A DNA stretch of 35,051 nucleotides from Desulfurellales bacterium (GCA_027064405.1 JAMOPP010000164.1:1-35051); one strand, 5' to 3'; shown: positions 21,151 through 31,151, numbered from the stretch's first letter. A program made the numbers and translations. The notes: generated by a model from the letters alone, not told the origin.

Positions 21151-22641
21151 TTACTTAAAATCCATATATTCTAAGTATAAATTCTGAAAATTTGCTTCAT
21201 TGGCTATTTCAATATACTCTATTTTTTTCGATACGGACTCTATCTTTTCCCTTTCCTTTTTACAAAAAAGTTGTAGAGCACCTGACAAAGATGAATTGCC
21301 CAAAAATTCCACATTATCTTTAAAAGCAAGCAAGTTGGATTCAAAAATATCCTCTTTTGAGATATTTTTTGAAAAACCGCCTGACATATATACCGTTTCA
21401 ATTTCGTTAAACGACAAACCCGTTTTATCAATTAATATTTGAATACCGGCATTAAGTGACGCCTTAACAAGCTGAAATTCTCTTATTGATTTTTGCGTCA
21501 AAAATATATTATTATCGAGCAGAAAACGGTTTTCTTTAATCCTATTAATAAGCTGAAGCGGAGCATCTTCAATCTCCCAGGCTTCGACTATATTCCCTCG
21601 TTTATTAATAATATTATACCGTCTTAAAAGTGCAATTGCGCTGATTAAACCGCTTCCTGTAATACCTTTTGCTTTTTTGTTACCAATAGTTGTGCATTTC
21701 AATATCCCGTCAAATTCAACTTTTTCAATCGCACCCTCCTGAGCAGTCATTCCGTAATCTATGGATGCTCCTTCAAGAGCAGGACCTGCAGGTACGCTCG
21801 CTGAATATATTCTGTTTTTATAATTAAGCACAAATTCGCAGTTCGTTCCTATATCCAAAAATAAAAAATTTTTGTTGAAATCAAGTTTAGTTAGCCCTGA
21901 AGTTACATCAGAGCCTATAAACGCACTCAATACAGGTGGAGTGTAAGTGTCTATACCGTTCCATTCTGTATATAAAGAACCGTAAAACACAGGTTTATAG
22001 GGATATTTTCCTATACTCGTCGGATTTTTTGAGAAAAAAAACGCAAGCATTGTAGGATTTGCGGAGACTATCATAAAATCAATTTTACCGACATTATGTT
22101 TCATTTTAATTTGTTCAATAATTTTAAGAATGGAGGATTGTAGAATATTAATTAAAATATCAGTCTTACCGTTGTTAGAAAAGCTGATTCTCGATAACAC
22201 ATCCGCTCCATATGCCATTTGAGGATTAAGAAAATTTACATTTTCTGCAACTTTCCCATTTTTTACAAAAGAAAGCGCAATTGTTGTTGTTCCTATATCG
22301 AGTGCAATATAATTTTTATCATCATCAGTGCATACATCTCCATCAAAATTTGAAAATTTCGGCTTATTTTCAAAAACTTCTACAATGGAATCTTCAACCG
22401 CATTGTGCATACACGCAAGTCTTATTCCGCTTTTTAATTCCTGCTCAGTAAAACTTTGTTTTTCTATTTCGTTGGGCGCAGGAATATTTTTTAGAAATCT
22501 TACCTTGCATTTTTTACATATCCCCCTGCCACCGCAATACGCATTTATGGATATAGAATTCTCTGCAAGTATATTTAATAACGACCCGTTAGAACCATTA
22601 ATCTCTATAAATTTATCTGAATTTTTAACGGTAAATTTCAT
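21151..22641 (-). CDS. RACo-like protein: N-terminal 2Fe-2S ferredoxin + ASKHA ATPase (DUF4445-type reductive activator of corrinoid proteins)
   Basis: 'AYCGGRGICKKCKVRFL...IRLACMH' Cys set; 'ALDIGTTTIALSFV'; 'FLFLDIGTNCEFVL', 'ITGSGLISAIALL', 'VYMSGGFSKNI'. Confidence 0.85.
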   Translation of the reverse strand: MKFTVKNSDKFIEINGSNGSLLNILAENSISINAYCGGRGICKKCKVRFLKNIPAPNEIEKQSFTEQELKSGIRLACMHNAVEDSIVEVFENKPKFSNFDGDVCTDDDKNYIALDIGTTTIALSFVKNGKVAENVNFLNPQMAYGADVLSRISFSNNGKTDILINILQSSILKIIEQIKMKHNVGKIDFMIVSANPTMLAFFFSKNPTSIGKYPYKPVFYGSLYTEWNGIDTYTPPVLSAFIGSDVTSGLTKLDFNKNFLFLDIGTNCEFVLNYKNRIYSASVPAGPALEGASIDYGMTAQEGAIEKVEFDGILKCTTIGNKKAKGITGSGLISAIALLRRYNIINKRGNIVEAWEIEDAPLQLINRIKENRFLLDNNIFLTQKSIREFQLVKASLNAGIQILIDKTGLSFNEIETVYMSGGFSKNISKEDIFESNLLAFKDNVEFLGNSSLSGALQLFCKKEREKIESVSKKIEYIEIANEANFQNLYLEYMDFK

Positions 22642-23589
22642 TTATTTAAGGAATGAAAACGAGTCAATAATTTTTGTCTTAACCTCTTCCAATGTTCCTT
22701 CAATCTGGGCTCCTGCTGCATTTTTGTGACCGCCTCCTCCGAAAACAGAAGCTGCACGAGCAACATCAATCTTACCTTTGGAACGCATACTTATCTTAAA
22801 AACATTGTGCCTGTCTTCCCTTAATAATATACCTACCTCAGCGCCTCTTATACTTCTTGCGTAATTTACAAACCCCTCAGAGTGCTCAATTTGCGTAGCG
22901 GTTTTTTTGAACATATCTTCGGTCACATAAAGAATAGCTATTTTACCGTCTATAAACACCTGAAGTGTATTAAGAACAAGACCCAACAACTTAATGGTTT
23001 CAAGCGTATTGCTTTCATAAATATTATAGGCACAGAACCACGGGTCAACACCTATTTCAAGTAAATCCGCAGCGATTCTCATAGTCTCCGGAGTGGTGGA
23101 TGAATATCTAAAAGAACCGGTATCTGTCATTATGCTTACATATAAATACTGAGCTGTTTTTTTTGAAATAGCAATACCGTTCTGTTTAAATATTCTCCAT
23201 AGCATAATGCCCACGGCACTTGCATCACCATCGATAAAATTAATATCTCCGAAGAGGGTATTCGTTTTGTGATGGTCTATGTTAATAAAAATCTTATCTT
23301 TTGTGTCTTCTTTTTTTATGCCACATCTTTCAATTTCTGCCGTATCAACTGCTATAATAACATCGGTTTTCTTCATCGTTTTTATTGGCTCTATTATGTC
23401 ATAGTCCTCTAAAAAAGAATAAACCTCAGGCGGTTTTGTTAGATTAACAACCTGGACATTTTTGCCCATATCCTTTAAAGCACTGTAAAGAGCCAAAGAT
23501 GAACCTATTGCATCCCCGTCAGGATTTTTATGAGAAACTATAAGAAAGCTATCTTTTTCTTTTATTATGTTTCCTATTTTTTCTATCAC
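22642..23589 (-). CDS. nrnA: DHH/DHHA1 phosphoesterase, NrnA-like (nanoRNase/pAp phosphatase)
   Basis: 'VSHKNPDGDAIGSSLAL', 'AVDTAEIERCG', 'NIDHHKTNTLFGDIN', 'MTDTGSFRYSSTT', 'VFGGGGHKNAAGAQI'. Confidence 0.93.
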   Translation of the reverse strand: MIEKIGNIIKEKDSFLIVSHKNPDGDAIGSSLALYSALKDMGKNVQVVNLTKPPEVYSFLEDYDIIEPIKTMKKTDVIIAVDTAEIERCGIKKEDTKDKIFINIDHHKTNTLFGDINFIDGDASAVGIMLWRIFKQNGIAISKKTAQYLYVSIMTDTGSFRYSSTTPETMRIAADLLEIGVDPWFCAYNIYESNTLETIKLLGLVLNTLQVFIDGKIAILYVTEDMFKKTATQIEHSEGFVNYARSIRGAEVGILLREDRHNVFKISMRSKGKIDVARAASVFGGGGHKNAAGAQIEGTLEEVKTKIIDSFSFLK

Positions 23590-23593
23590 TTTT

Positions 23594-23956
23594 TCAACCT
23601 TCTTCTTTTAAATCTTTTAATAATTTATCAACCTTAAAGCCGTAATCTATAGAATCATCATATTTAAAGTGTAAGTGTGGCATATATCTTAATTTTATTT
23701 TGTTTGATAAATTTTTCTTTATGTAGCCTTTTGCATTATCGAGAAGCTCCAACACCTCATTTTTGTCAACTCCACTTAAGCTTGTGGATATATAAATCTG
23801 GGCATTTTTAAGATCATTGCTTAAAGAAATATCTGTTAGTGTAATCTCATTCAATCTTCCATCATTCATTTCAAACTGTATAATGCTTGATATGGCTTTT
23901 CTTAATTCCTGCTCCACTCTGTCTTTTCTTTTGTAGGGATTATTTCTTCTAATCAT
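23594..23956 (-). CDS. rbfA: Ribosome-binding factor A
   Basis: 'RKDRVEQELRKAISSIIQFEM', 'LTDISLSNDLKNAQIYIS', 'LRYMPHLHFKYDDSIDYGFKVDKLL'; follows infB. Confidence 0.95.
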   Translation of the reverse strand: MIRRNNPYKRKDRVEQELRKAISSIIQFEMNDGRLNEITLTDISLSNDLKNAQIYISTSLSGVDKNEVLELLDNAKGYIKKNLSNKIKLRYMPHLHFKYDDSIDYGFKVDKLLKDLKEEG

Positions 23957-23970
23957 AAATATGTCCTTAT

Positions 23971-26115
23971 CTATAGTTCTCTTTGTATTTTATTGATAAC
24001 ATAAGCCTCTATAAAATCTCCAGCTTTGATATCATTAAAATTCTCAACTCCTATTCCGCATTCGTATCCCTGTTTGACCTCTGAAACATCATCTTTAAAT
24101 CTCTTTAATGACATTATAGGACCGTCGTGAATGATAACCCCATCTCTTAAAATTCTTATTCTGGCATTTCTCGTTACCTTTCCGTATGTCACATAACATC
24201 CTGCCACAATACCAATTTTTGGCACCTTGAATGTGTCTCTAACCTCAGCTCTTCCGATTGCCTCCTCTTTCTCTTCAGGCGACAGAAGACCGGATAAAGA
24301 TTTTTTAATATCATCAATAATATCGTATATGACACTGTATGTTCTTACATCTATGTGCATATCTTTGGATATTTTTAGGGCTTCCTGGGTCGGTCTCACA
24401 TTAAATCCTAAAACTATGGCATTTGATGCTGATGCTAAGTTTATATCACTTTTTGTTATGGCACCGACTCCGGAGTGTATTAATTTAACCGAAACTTCAT
24501 CGGTTGAAAGCTTTGATAATGCAGCATCAATCGCTTCTACAGAACCATTTACATCCGTTTTTAAAATAATAGGCAACTCTTGAATCTCACCCTCTTTTAC
24601 CTGCTCAAATATATTTTCAAGACTTATGCCGTTTTTATTAAGCATAACTTTTTTTATTTCTCTCTGTCTTTCTTCAGCTATTTTTTTTGCAGACTGTTCA
24701 TCCTTAACCACTATTAAGGTATCTCCTGCCTCAGGCACCCCATGAATACCTGTAATTACAGTCGCAAAAGATGGTAAAACTTTTTTTACTTTCTTATTAT
24801 TGTTGCCCATTAAAGCTCTTGCTTTTCCATAATGAGCTCCAACTATGTAAAAATCTCCTTGGCGTAGCGTTCCTTCTTTAACAACAACTGTTGCAATCGG
24901 ACCCATTCTTTTATCAAGTTTTGATTCAACAACAACGGCTTTTGCTCTTTTATTCGGATTTGCAGTTAATTCCATAACCTCAGCCTGTAATAGAATACTT
25001 TCAAGTAAATCGTTTATTCCAAGATGTTTTTTTGCACTCACCTTTACAAAAATATTTTCTCCGCCCCATTCTTCAGAAATAATACCGTAATTGGAAAGTT
25101 CCTGTATAACCCTATCAGGATTTGCATTTGGTTTATCTATTTTATTAATAGCCACAACAATAGGTACGCCGGCAGCTTTGGAATGATTTATAGCCTCTAT
25201 GGTTTGAGGCATAACACCATCATCGGCAGCAACAACAAGAATAACTATATCCGTGATTTGCGCACCCCTTGCCCTCATCTCCGTGAAAGCTTCATGCCCC
25301 GGAGTATCAAGAAATGTTATGTATTTTCCCTTTACCTTAACAGAATAAGCAGCCATATGTTGCGTAATACCACCGGCTTCCTTCTGCGCTACATTTGTGG
25401 TTTTAATGGCATCAAGTATGGATGTTTTGCCATGATCAACATGCCCCATTACGGTAACTATAGGATGTCTCGGTTGAAGATCTTCCTTTTTGTCTTCTAT
25501 ATCCATTAAATCTGCAAATTTAGTCGATTTTATAACCTCTTCTTCTACTTTAAATCCATATTCATCTGCTATTATTTTAGATGCTTCCAAGTCAACTATA
25601 TCATTTTTTCTTAGCATAACCCCAAGTTCGAAGAATTTGGAAATAATCTCAGAAAAGTCAACATTCAGTTTTTCAGCCAATTCAAAAACCGTTATGCCTT
25701 CGCTTAGCTTTAAGATATTGCTTTCTTCATTCTCTTCCTGTTCTTTTTCTGTTTTTTTGTACTTCTTCTTAGTTTTTAATTTTTGAGGAGTGACAGCTTC
25801 TATAAACGCTTCCTTTCTAAATCTTCGTTTTGTCCTGCTATTTTCTTGTGGCTTGGGATCTGTTTTTGGCTTTTCCTTATGCATTTCTTTTTTTGTATTT
25901 TTATTGTCCGTAACAACTTTTTTTGTTTTTGATTTTACCTCTTTAATTGCACTTTTCTTCTTTTCAGACCATTGCTTCATAAATCTTTCAGCATCTTTTT
26001 CTTCAATACCCGAAAAGTTACTCTTTGCTTCAATACCGAAATCATTAAGTTTTTTTATTATTACACTGCTTTTGCTGTTTAATTTTCTTGCTATCTCATA
26101 AACTCTTATCTTCAT
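23971..26115 (-). CDS. infB: Translation initiation factor IF-2
   Basis: IF2_N motif '[20 protein letters not shown]'; '[20 protein letters not shown]', '[38 protein letters not shown]', 'NKIDKP'. Confidence 0.98.
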   Translation of the reverse strand: MKIRVYEIARKLNSKSSVIIKKLNDFGIEAKSNFSGIEEKDAERFMKQWSEKKKSAIKEVKSKTKKVVTDNKNTKKEMHKEKPKTDPKPQENSRTKRRFRKEAFIEAVTPQKLKTKKKYKKTEKEQEENEESNILKLSEGITVFELAEKLNVDFSEIISKFFELGVMLRKNDIVDLEASKIIADEYGFKVEEEVIKSTKFADLMDIEDKKEDLQPRHPIVTVMGHVDHGKTSILDAIKTTNVAQKEAGGITQHMAAYSVKVKGKYITFLDTPGHEAFTEMRARGAQITDIVILVVAADDGVMPQTIEAINHSKAAGVPIVVAINKIDKPNANPDRVIQELSNYGIISEEWGGENIFVKVSAKKHLGINDLLESILLQAEVMELTANPNKRAKAVVVESKLDKRMGPIATVVVKEGTLRQGDFYIVGAHYGKARALMGNNNKKVKKVLPSFATVITGIHGVPEAGDTLIVVKDEQSAKKIAEERQREIKKVMLNKNGISLENIFEQVKEGEIQELPIILKTDVNGSVEAIDAALSKLSTDEVSVKLIHSGVGAITKSDINLASASNAIVLGFNVRPTQEALKISKDMHIDVRTYSVIYDIIDDIKKSLSGLLSPEEKEEAIGRAEVRDTFKVPKIGIVAGCYVTYGKVTRNARIRILRDGVIIHDGPIMSLKRFKDDVSEVKQGYECGIGVENFNDIKAGDFIEAYVINKIQREL

Positions 26116-26144
26116 CTATCACCCCTTTCAATTCCAAGCAACCA

Positions 26145-27239
26145 TTAAGAAAAATATTCATCATTTACACTTATACTGTAACTACTCTCTGAAGATTCTT
26201 CATCATTAACCACTCTATCTGAAATTTTTATAATATCTATATTGTAACCTGTCAATTTTGCCGCAAGTTTTGCGTTCACACCCGCCTTCCCGATAGCCAT
26301 AGAAAATTCTTCATCATCAACATAAACTTTGGCTCTTTTTAAGTCTTCGTCTATATCAACAGAAATTACCTTGGCGGGAGACATAGCATTTCTTATGAAT
26401 ATTGATGGATTTGCACTCCATTTTATAACATCAATTTTCTCATCTCCAAGCTCTTTCACAATAGCTGAAACCCTTATCCCTTTTGAGCCTACGCATGTTC
26501 CTATAGGATCTATTTTTGAATCTTTTGAGTAAACCGCCACCTTCGTTCTTCTTGACGGTTCTCTCGCTACAGATTTAATCTCTACATTGCCATCTCTTAC
26601 TTCAGGCACCTCTTTTTCAAAAAGTTTCTTCACAAATCCCGGATGAGTACGAGACAGTATGAGTTTGACACCCTTAGCTTCCTCCAAGACATCAAGAACA
26701 TAAGCCCTTATATTTTCACCTACAATAAATTTATCATTGATTCCCTGTTCTTTTTTAGGCAGAATTCCTATGGCATTTTTGAAATCTACTATAATGTCGT
26801 TGTAAGCCCCGATACTCCAAATTTCACCCACAATTATTGTTCCTACTCTACTTTTATATTCTTCAAAAGCAGAGTGTTTCTCTACATCCCTGAAAAGTTT
26901 TGCAATAACATTTTTTATTGAAGATACGGCAATTCTTCCAAGGCTTTTGGCATCTACGCCTATTTCCACAAAATCGCCTATTTTCGCATCAGGATTGATT
27001 TGCAATGCATCTTGCAGACTTATTTCGTTTTCCCGTATTGCATTTTTTACAACCTTTTTTTTCACAAAAACATTAAATTCCTTTGCGTCCATATCTACAT
27101 ATGTTCTTATCTCTGTTTCTTCTCCGTATTTTCTCATCATAGCTGTTTTTATAGCTTCAACAAGGGACTCAAAAACCCTTTCCATAGGTATCTGATGATC
27201 CTTGGCTATTTGCTGTGCTATATCAAAAATTTCCTTCAT
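26145..27239 (-). CDS. nusA: Transcription termination/antitermination factor NusA
   Basis: S1 'VGTIIVGEIW', 'LSRTHPGFVKKLFEKEVPEV', KH 'VAVYSKDSKIDPIGTCVGSKGIRV', 'AIGKAGVNAKLAAKLTGYNIDI'. Confidence 0.97.
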   Translation of the reverse strand: MKEIFDIAQQIAKDHQIPMERVFESLVEAIKTAMMRKYGEETEIRTYVDMDAKEFNVFVKKKVVKNAIRENEISLQDALQINPDAKIGDFVEIGVDAKSLGRIAVSSIKNVIAKLFRDVEKHSAFEEYKSRVGTIIVGEIWSIGAYNDIIVDFKNAIGILPKKEQGINDKFIVGENIRAYVLDVLEEAKGVKLILSRTHPGFVKKLFEKEVPEVRDGNVEIKSVAREPSRRTKVAVYSKDSKIDPIGTCVGSKGIRVSAIVKELGDEKIDVIKWSANPSIFIRNAMSPAKVISVDIDEDLKRAKVYVDDEEFSMAIGKAGVNAKLAAKLTGYNIDIIKISDRVVNDEESSESSYSISVNDEYFS

Positions 27240-27249
27240 TTTCTACTCC

Positions 27250-27687
27250 TTAAATTGCATCAATTCTGGCTTTTTTTATATTATTTTTTTCTATCACTAT
27301 GTCTTTATCATTGCTGAGCAATATACTATTTTCATCAATTGATTTTAAGATACCTCTAAATGTTTTGGTATCGCCTATTTTTTCATGTGTTTTAATTAAG
27401 CATTTTTTGCCCACAGCAGCCTTAAAATGTTCATCCGTTCTCAATTTCCTATTTATTCCCGGGCTTGAAACTTCAAGTGTGTAAGAGTCGCTACTGTTAT
27501 ATTCAACATCAAGCAAAACACTTAAGTTTCTGCTGACATCAGTGCAATCTGATATAGATACACCGCCAACTTTGTCTATATATATACTTATTTTTTTGTT
27601 GCTTGTTTCTATATCGTACACCGAAAATCCTAAATTTTCAATAATAGCATAAATATCGTCTTTTAATTCGCCACTTAAAATCATCAT
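27250..27687 (-). CDS. rimP: Ribosome maturation factor RimP
   Basis: 'IYIDKVGGVSISDCTDVSRNLSVLLD', 'YTLEVSSPGINRKLRTDEHF'; precedes nusA. Confidence 0.95.
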   Translation of the reverse strand: MMILSGELKDDIYAIIENLGFSVYDIETSNKKISIYIDKVGGVSISDCTDVSRNLSVLLDVEYNSSDSYTLEVSSPGINRKLRTDEHFKAAVGKKCLIKTHEKIGDTKTFRGILKSIDENSILLSNDKDIVIEKNNIKKARIDAI

Positions 27688-27736
27688 AATTCCTTTAAAT
27701 AGTCTAACAAAATTTATTTTAAATTGGAAGTAATTC

Positions 27737-28576
27737 TTATTTGCTGTTTATTGCTGATTTCAAAGTGTTATATAAAAGCATAGCAATAGTCATTGGGCCA
27801 ACCCCACCAGGCACAGGTGTTATATATGAAGCTTTTTGTGACACGCCCTCGAAATCTACATCGCCTGTAACCTTTCCGTTAATTTTACTTATACCCACAT
27901 CCACAACTACGCATCCTTCTTTAACCATTTCTTGAGTAATAAGATGGGGTTTTCCTACAGCCGATATCAATATATCCGCCTTAGATGTTTTATCCTTTAA
28001 ATTTTTTGTGTGTATATGGCATAACTGTACAGTAGCATCCGCATTTGTAAGCATTGCACTCATTGGTTTGCCTGTAATGTTTCCGGCACCTACTACAACA
28101 ACATCCTTACCCTTTAATTCTATTTTGTATTCTTCAAATAGCTTCATTATACCAAAAGGTGTGCATGGATAAAACATAGGATTTCCTCGCGAGAGTGTTC
28201 CTACATTATAGGGATGAAACCCGTCCACATCTTTTTTGTAATCTATTGCCTCTATAACCCGCTCTTCCCTTATATGTGGTGGAAGTGGTAGCTGAACCAA
28301 AATTCCGTGCACCATAGGATTATTATTCAACATTTTAATTACACTTATTAGTTCATCTTCGGAAATTTCCTTAGGCATTCTATGATTTATAGAATAAATA
28401 CCGACATCTTCACAAGCCTTGGTTTTCATATTAACATACAATTGGCTTGCCGGATTTTCTCCAACGAGCATCACTGCAAGACCCGGTATTACACCCTGTT
28501 TTTTAAGCCCTTCGACCTCTTTTTTGATTTCCTCTCTCATCTTTTTGGATAATGATTTTCCGTCCAATAACACCAT
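27737..28576 (-). CDS. folD: Bifunctional methylenetetrahydrofolate dehydrogenase/cyclohydrolase
   Basis: 'PGLAVMLVGENPASQLYVNMKTKACEDVGI', 'VHGILVQLPLPPHI', 'KDVDGFHPYNVG', 'VVVGAGNITGKPMSAML', 'TPVPGGVGPMTIAMLLYNT'. Confidence 0.98.
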   Translation of the reverse strand: MVLLDGKSLSKKMREEIKKEVEGLKKQGVIPGLAVMLVGENPASQLYVNMKTKACEDVGIYSINHRMPKEISEDELISVIKMLNNNPMVHGILVQLPLPPHIREERVIEAIDYKKDVDGFHPYNVGTLSRGNPMFYPCTPFGIMKLFEEYKIELKGKDVVVVGAGNITGKPMSAMLTNADATVQLCHIHTKNLKDKTSKADILISAVGKPHLITQEMVKEGCVVVDVGISKINGKVTGDVDFEGVSQKASYITPVPGGVGPMTIAMLLYNTLKSAINSK

Positions 28577-28592
28577 TTTAATAACCTTCTTT

Positions 28593-29495
28593 CTACAAGG
28601 CTTTTTCTATTCTTGTAATTAAATTTCCATTTTTAAATATTGTAACATCCCCTGTTGACTCTGAAACGACTACACTTATCGCATTTGTTAAAGCTGTAAT
28701 GGATGCGGCGGCAAGGTGTCGCGAACCCAAACCTTTCGGTATCTCTTCAGTAACAGCAGAAGATGTTGCTATAAACACTCCTGCGGATTCTACTACACCA
28801 TCTGCATCAATTAAAATAGCACCGTCAAGCAGACTAAACTCTTTCAATGTATCATCAAGATTAACCTTTAGTATATTCCTCTCGTCGGGATTGTATCCCT
28901 TAAAAGGGTTAAATATCATTTGCTTAACATTTTCCAACACCTTTTCTTTATCTCCAAGTATAAAAATGGCACCGATACTCTTTCCTTCTCTGCCCTGATT
29001 TGCAAGTTCAAGTGCTATTCTTAAAATTCTCTCAAAAACCTCAGGTTTAACCGATTTCTCCAAATCAATCTCACCCTTAAAACTAAGCAGCTCTTTTTCC
29101 TTTGATATATCTATAAAAATAGAAGTATCTATACTGTCTGAAACACCCGTTAATGCAATTAGATTTTCATCTTTTGACAACATACCGGATGACATACACA
29201 TCATTAATGCTATCTTTACCTTATTCATTCTGTTAAAATTTATGGAGGGAGCTACAATTAGATTTCCCAAGCTTTTGAGTTTCTCAAAAATTATCTTATC
29301 ATCCTCTTCTTTCTCCTCTTCTCTTATGATGATAATTTTTTTTACATCGTTATTTTTAACAAAATCTTCATCAAGATAGTCTTTTACATCATTGTAGTAA
29401 AATAAAACAGAGGTATTACCCTCAATACTCTTTGCCAATTCCAAAGAGTTCTGAAATATAAATTTAGCCACTCTTTTTGTCATCTTTTTTCTCAA
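28593..29495 (-). CDS. Diadenylate cyclase, DacZ/DisA_N-like C-terminal domain with a pyruvate-kinase-C-like N-terminal region
   Basis: 'LLDGAILIDADGVVESAGVFIA' (DGA motif) and 'IPKGLGSRHLAAASITALTNAISVVVSESTGDVTIFKNGNLI' (DisA_N/DAC core; RHL where RHR is canonical). Start may be 29495 or 29483. Confidence 0.82.
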   Translation of the reverse strand: MRKKMTKRVAKFIFQNSLELAKSIEGNTSVLFYYNDVKDYLDEDFVKNNDVKKIIIIREEEKEEDDKIIFEKLKSLGNLIVAPSINFNRMNKVKIALMMCMSSGMLSKDENLIALTGVSDSIDTSIFIDISKEKELLSFKGEIDLEKSVKPEVFERILRIALELANQGREGKSIGAIFILGDKEKVLENVKQMIFNPFKGYNPDERNILKVNLDDTLKEFSLLDGAILIDADGVVESAGVFIATSSAVTEEIPKGLGSRHLAAASITALTNAISVVVSESTGDVTIFKNGNLITRIEKAL

Positions 29496-29625
29496 CTTTT
29501 TTCTTTAAAGATATATCAAATGTAAAGTCCGGGCAATGGAGAGCATAACCCTCCTTCATAAGGAACTGTTTTTTACAGGTTGCTCTCCATGCACATACAC
29601 TACAGCTTATTTTTTTGTCTTCCAT
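29464..29625 (-). CDS. 53-aa Cys-rich conserved-looking mini-protein (not in supplied ORF track)
   Basis: Own translation: MEDKKISCSVCAWRATCKKQFLMKEGYALHCPDFTFDISLKKKVEKKDDKKSG*. Fills the leuA-dacZ gap, overlaps the dacZ start by ~20-32 bp, Cys pattern CxxCx5Cx13C. Confidence 0.75.
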   Translation of the reverse strand: MEDKKISCSVCAWRATCKKQFLMKEGYALHCPDFTFDISLKKKVEKKDDKKSG

Positions 29626-29630
29626 TTTAT

Positions 29631-31151
29631 TTACATATACATTAAAGCTTTATTTATTGCGTCAAGATAGGCTTTTGCACTTGCCTCAATGATATCCGTA
29701 GATGTTCCCCTTCCCAAAATATTTTTGTCAATATCGGAAAAATAGACCTTTACGATAACCTCGCCTATTGCATCTTTACCCTCTGTTAAAGCTTGTATGT
29801 CATATCTTAAAAGCTTACCCTTTACATATGTAATTCTTTCAAGAGATTTAAATGTAGCATCTACAGGCCCGTCTCCCAATGCAGCATCTTGAAATTCTTC
29901 TTCATTTTTTACAAGTTTAATGGTTGCAGTAGGTGATGTGTTACTTCCTGAGACAACCTGCAGAGAAACAAGTTTGTATATTTGAGGAACAACTTTGAAT
30001 TTCTCCTCTATAATAGACCTTAAATCTTCGTCATATATCTCTTTCTTTTTATCGGCAAGTTTTTTAAAGTCATTAAACACATCAAGCAGTTTTTCTTTGT
30101 CAAGGTCGTATCCCAGCTCTTTAAGTCTTTTTTCAAGTCCGTGTTTACCAGAGTGTTTGCCAAGAACAAAGTTATTTGTTTCAATACCAACATCCTTAGG
30201 CTTCATAATTTCATATGTCTGTTTTTCCTTTATAACTCCGTCTTGGTGAATGCCAGCTTCATGGGCAAAGGCATTAATTCCCACTATTGCCTTATTTCTC
30301 TGTATATGAATACCCGTAAGCTTACTTACCATTCTGCTTGTTCTATGTATTTCTTCAGTATTAATTTCCGTATAGCAATCCTTGTAAAAATCATTTCTTG
30401 TCTTTAGAGCCATTACTATTTCTTCAAGGGCTGCATTTCCGGCTCTCTCTCCCAATCCGTTAATTGTGCATTCAACCTGATTTGCCCCTGCCAAGACAGC
30501 TGAAAGAGAATTTGCAACCGCCATGCCAAGATCATTATGGCAGTGTACGCTTATATTGGCTTTATCTATGTTTGGCACTTTATTTTTTAGGTATTGTATA
30601 AGTTCATAATATTCTTGAGGTGTCGTATAGCCTACGGTATCAGGGACATTTATTGTTGTTGCGCCTGCATTGATAACTTTTTCATATATTGTGCACAAAT
30701 AATCCCAATCGCTTCTTGTAGCATCTTCAGCGGAAAATTCTACATCATCGGTATAGTTTCTTGCCAATTTAACAGAGTCCACAGCTACATCTATTACCGC
30801 ATCATAACTCATTTTTAATTTTTTCTCTACATGAACCGGACTTGTGGCGATAAATGTGTGTATTCTTCCCCTTTCCGCTTTTGAGAGAGCTTTACCTGCC
30901 TCTTCGACATCCCTTTTTGTTGCCCTTGCTAAAGATGCAATTATCGGTCTTCTAACCTCTTGAGCCACTTTTGCGATTGCATCGGCATCACCCAAAGATG
31001 CAGCGGCAAAACCCGCTTCAATAACATCAACGCCGAGGGTTTCGAGCTGTCTTGCTATAGATAATTTTTCCTCAGTGTTTAAGCTTGCGCCCGGAGATTG
31101 TTCCCCGTCTCTTAGCGTAGTGTCAAAAATTACAATCTTTCTTTCACTCAT
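29631..31151 (-). CDS. leuA: 2-isopropylmalate synthase (long form with regulatory domain)
   Basis: 'IFDTTLRDGEQSPGASLNTEEKLSIARQLETLGVDVIEAGFAA', 'SVHCHNDLGMAVANSLSAVLAGANQVECTINGLGERAGNAALEE', C-terminal LeuA_dimer-like region. Confidence 0.97.
   Translation of the reverse strand: MSERKIVIFDTTLRDGEQSPGASLNTEEKLSIARQLETLGVDVIEAGFAAASLGDADAIAKVAQEVRRPIIASLARATKRDVEEAGKALSKAERGRIHTFIATSPVHVEKKLKMSYDAVIDVAVDSVKLARNYTDDVEFSAEDATRSDWDYLCTIYEKVINAGATTINVPDTVGYTTPQEYYELIQYLKNKVPNIDKANISVHCHNDLGMAVANSLSAVLAGANQVECTINGLGERAGNAALEEIVMALKTRNDFYKDCYTEINTEEIHRTSRMVSKLTGIHIQRNKAIVGINAFAHEAGIHQDGVIKEKQTYEIMKPKDVGIETNNFVLGKHSGKHGLEKRLKELGYDLDKEKLLDVFNDFKKLADKKKEIYDEDLRSIIEEKFKVVPQIYKLVSLQVVSGSNTSPTATIKLVKNEEEFQDAALGDGPVDATFKSLERITYVKGKLLRYDIQALTEGKDAIGEVIVKVYFSDIDKNILGRGTSTDIIEASAKAYLDAINKALMYM

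Noticed and set aside
22328-22729. 133-aa plus-strand ORF
   Set aside because: Antisense to the RACo-like gene and the nrnA end; composition looks like a mirror translation with no family signature.
25024-25509. 161-aa plus-strand ORF
   Set aside because: Lies entirely antisense to the well-supported infB gene; no recognisable domain; typical shadow ORF in AT-rich DNA.
26145-27239. NusA considered unusually truncated (364 aa)
   Set aside because: Absence of C-terminal acidic repeats is normal for many bacteria; not anomalous.
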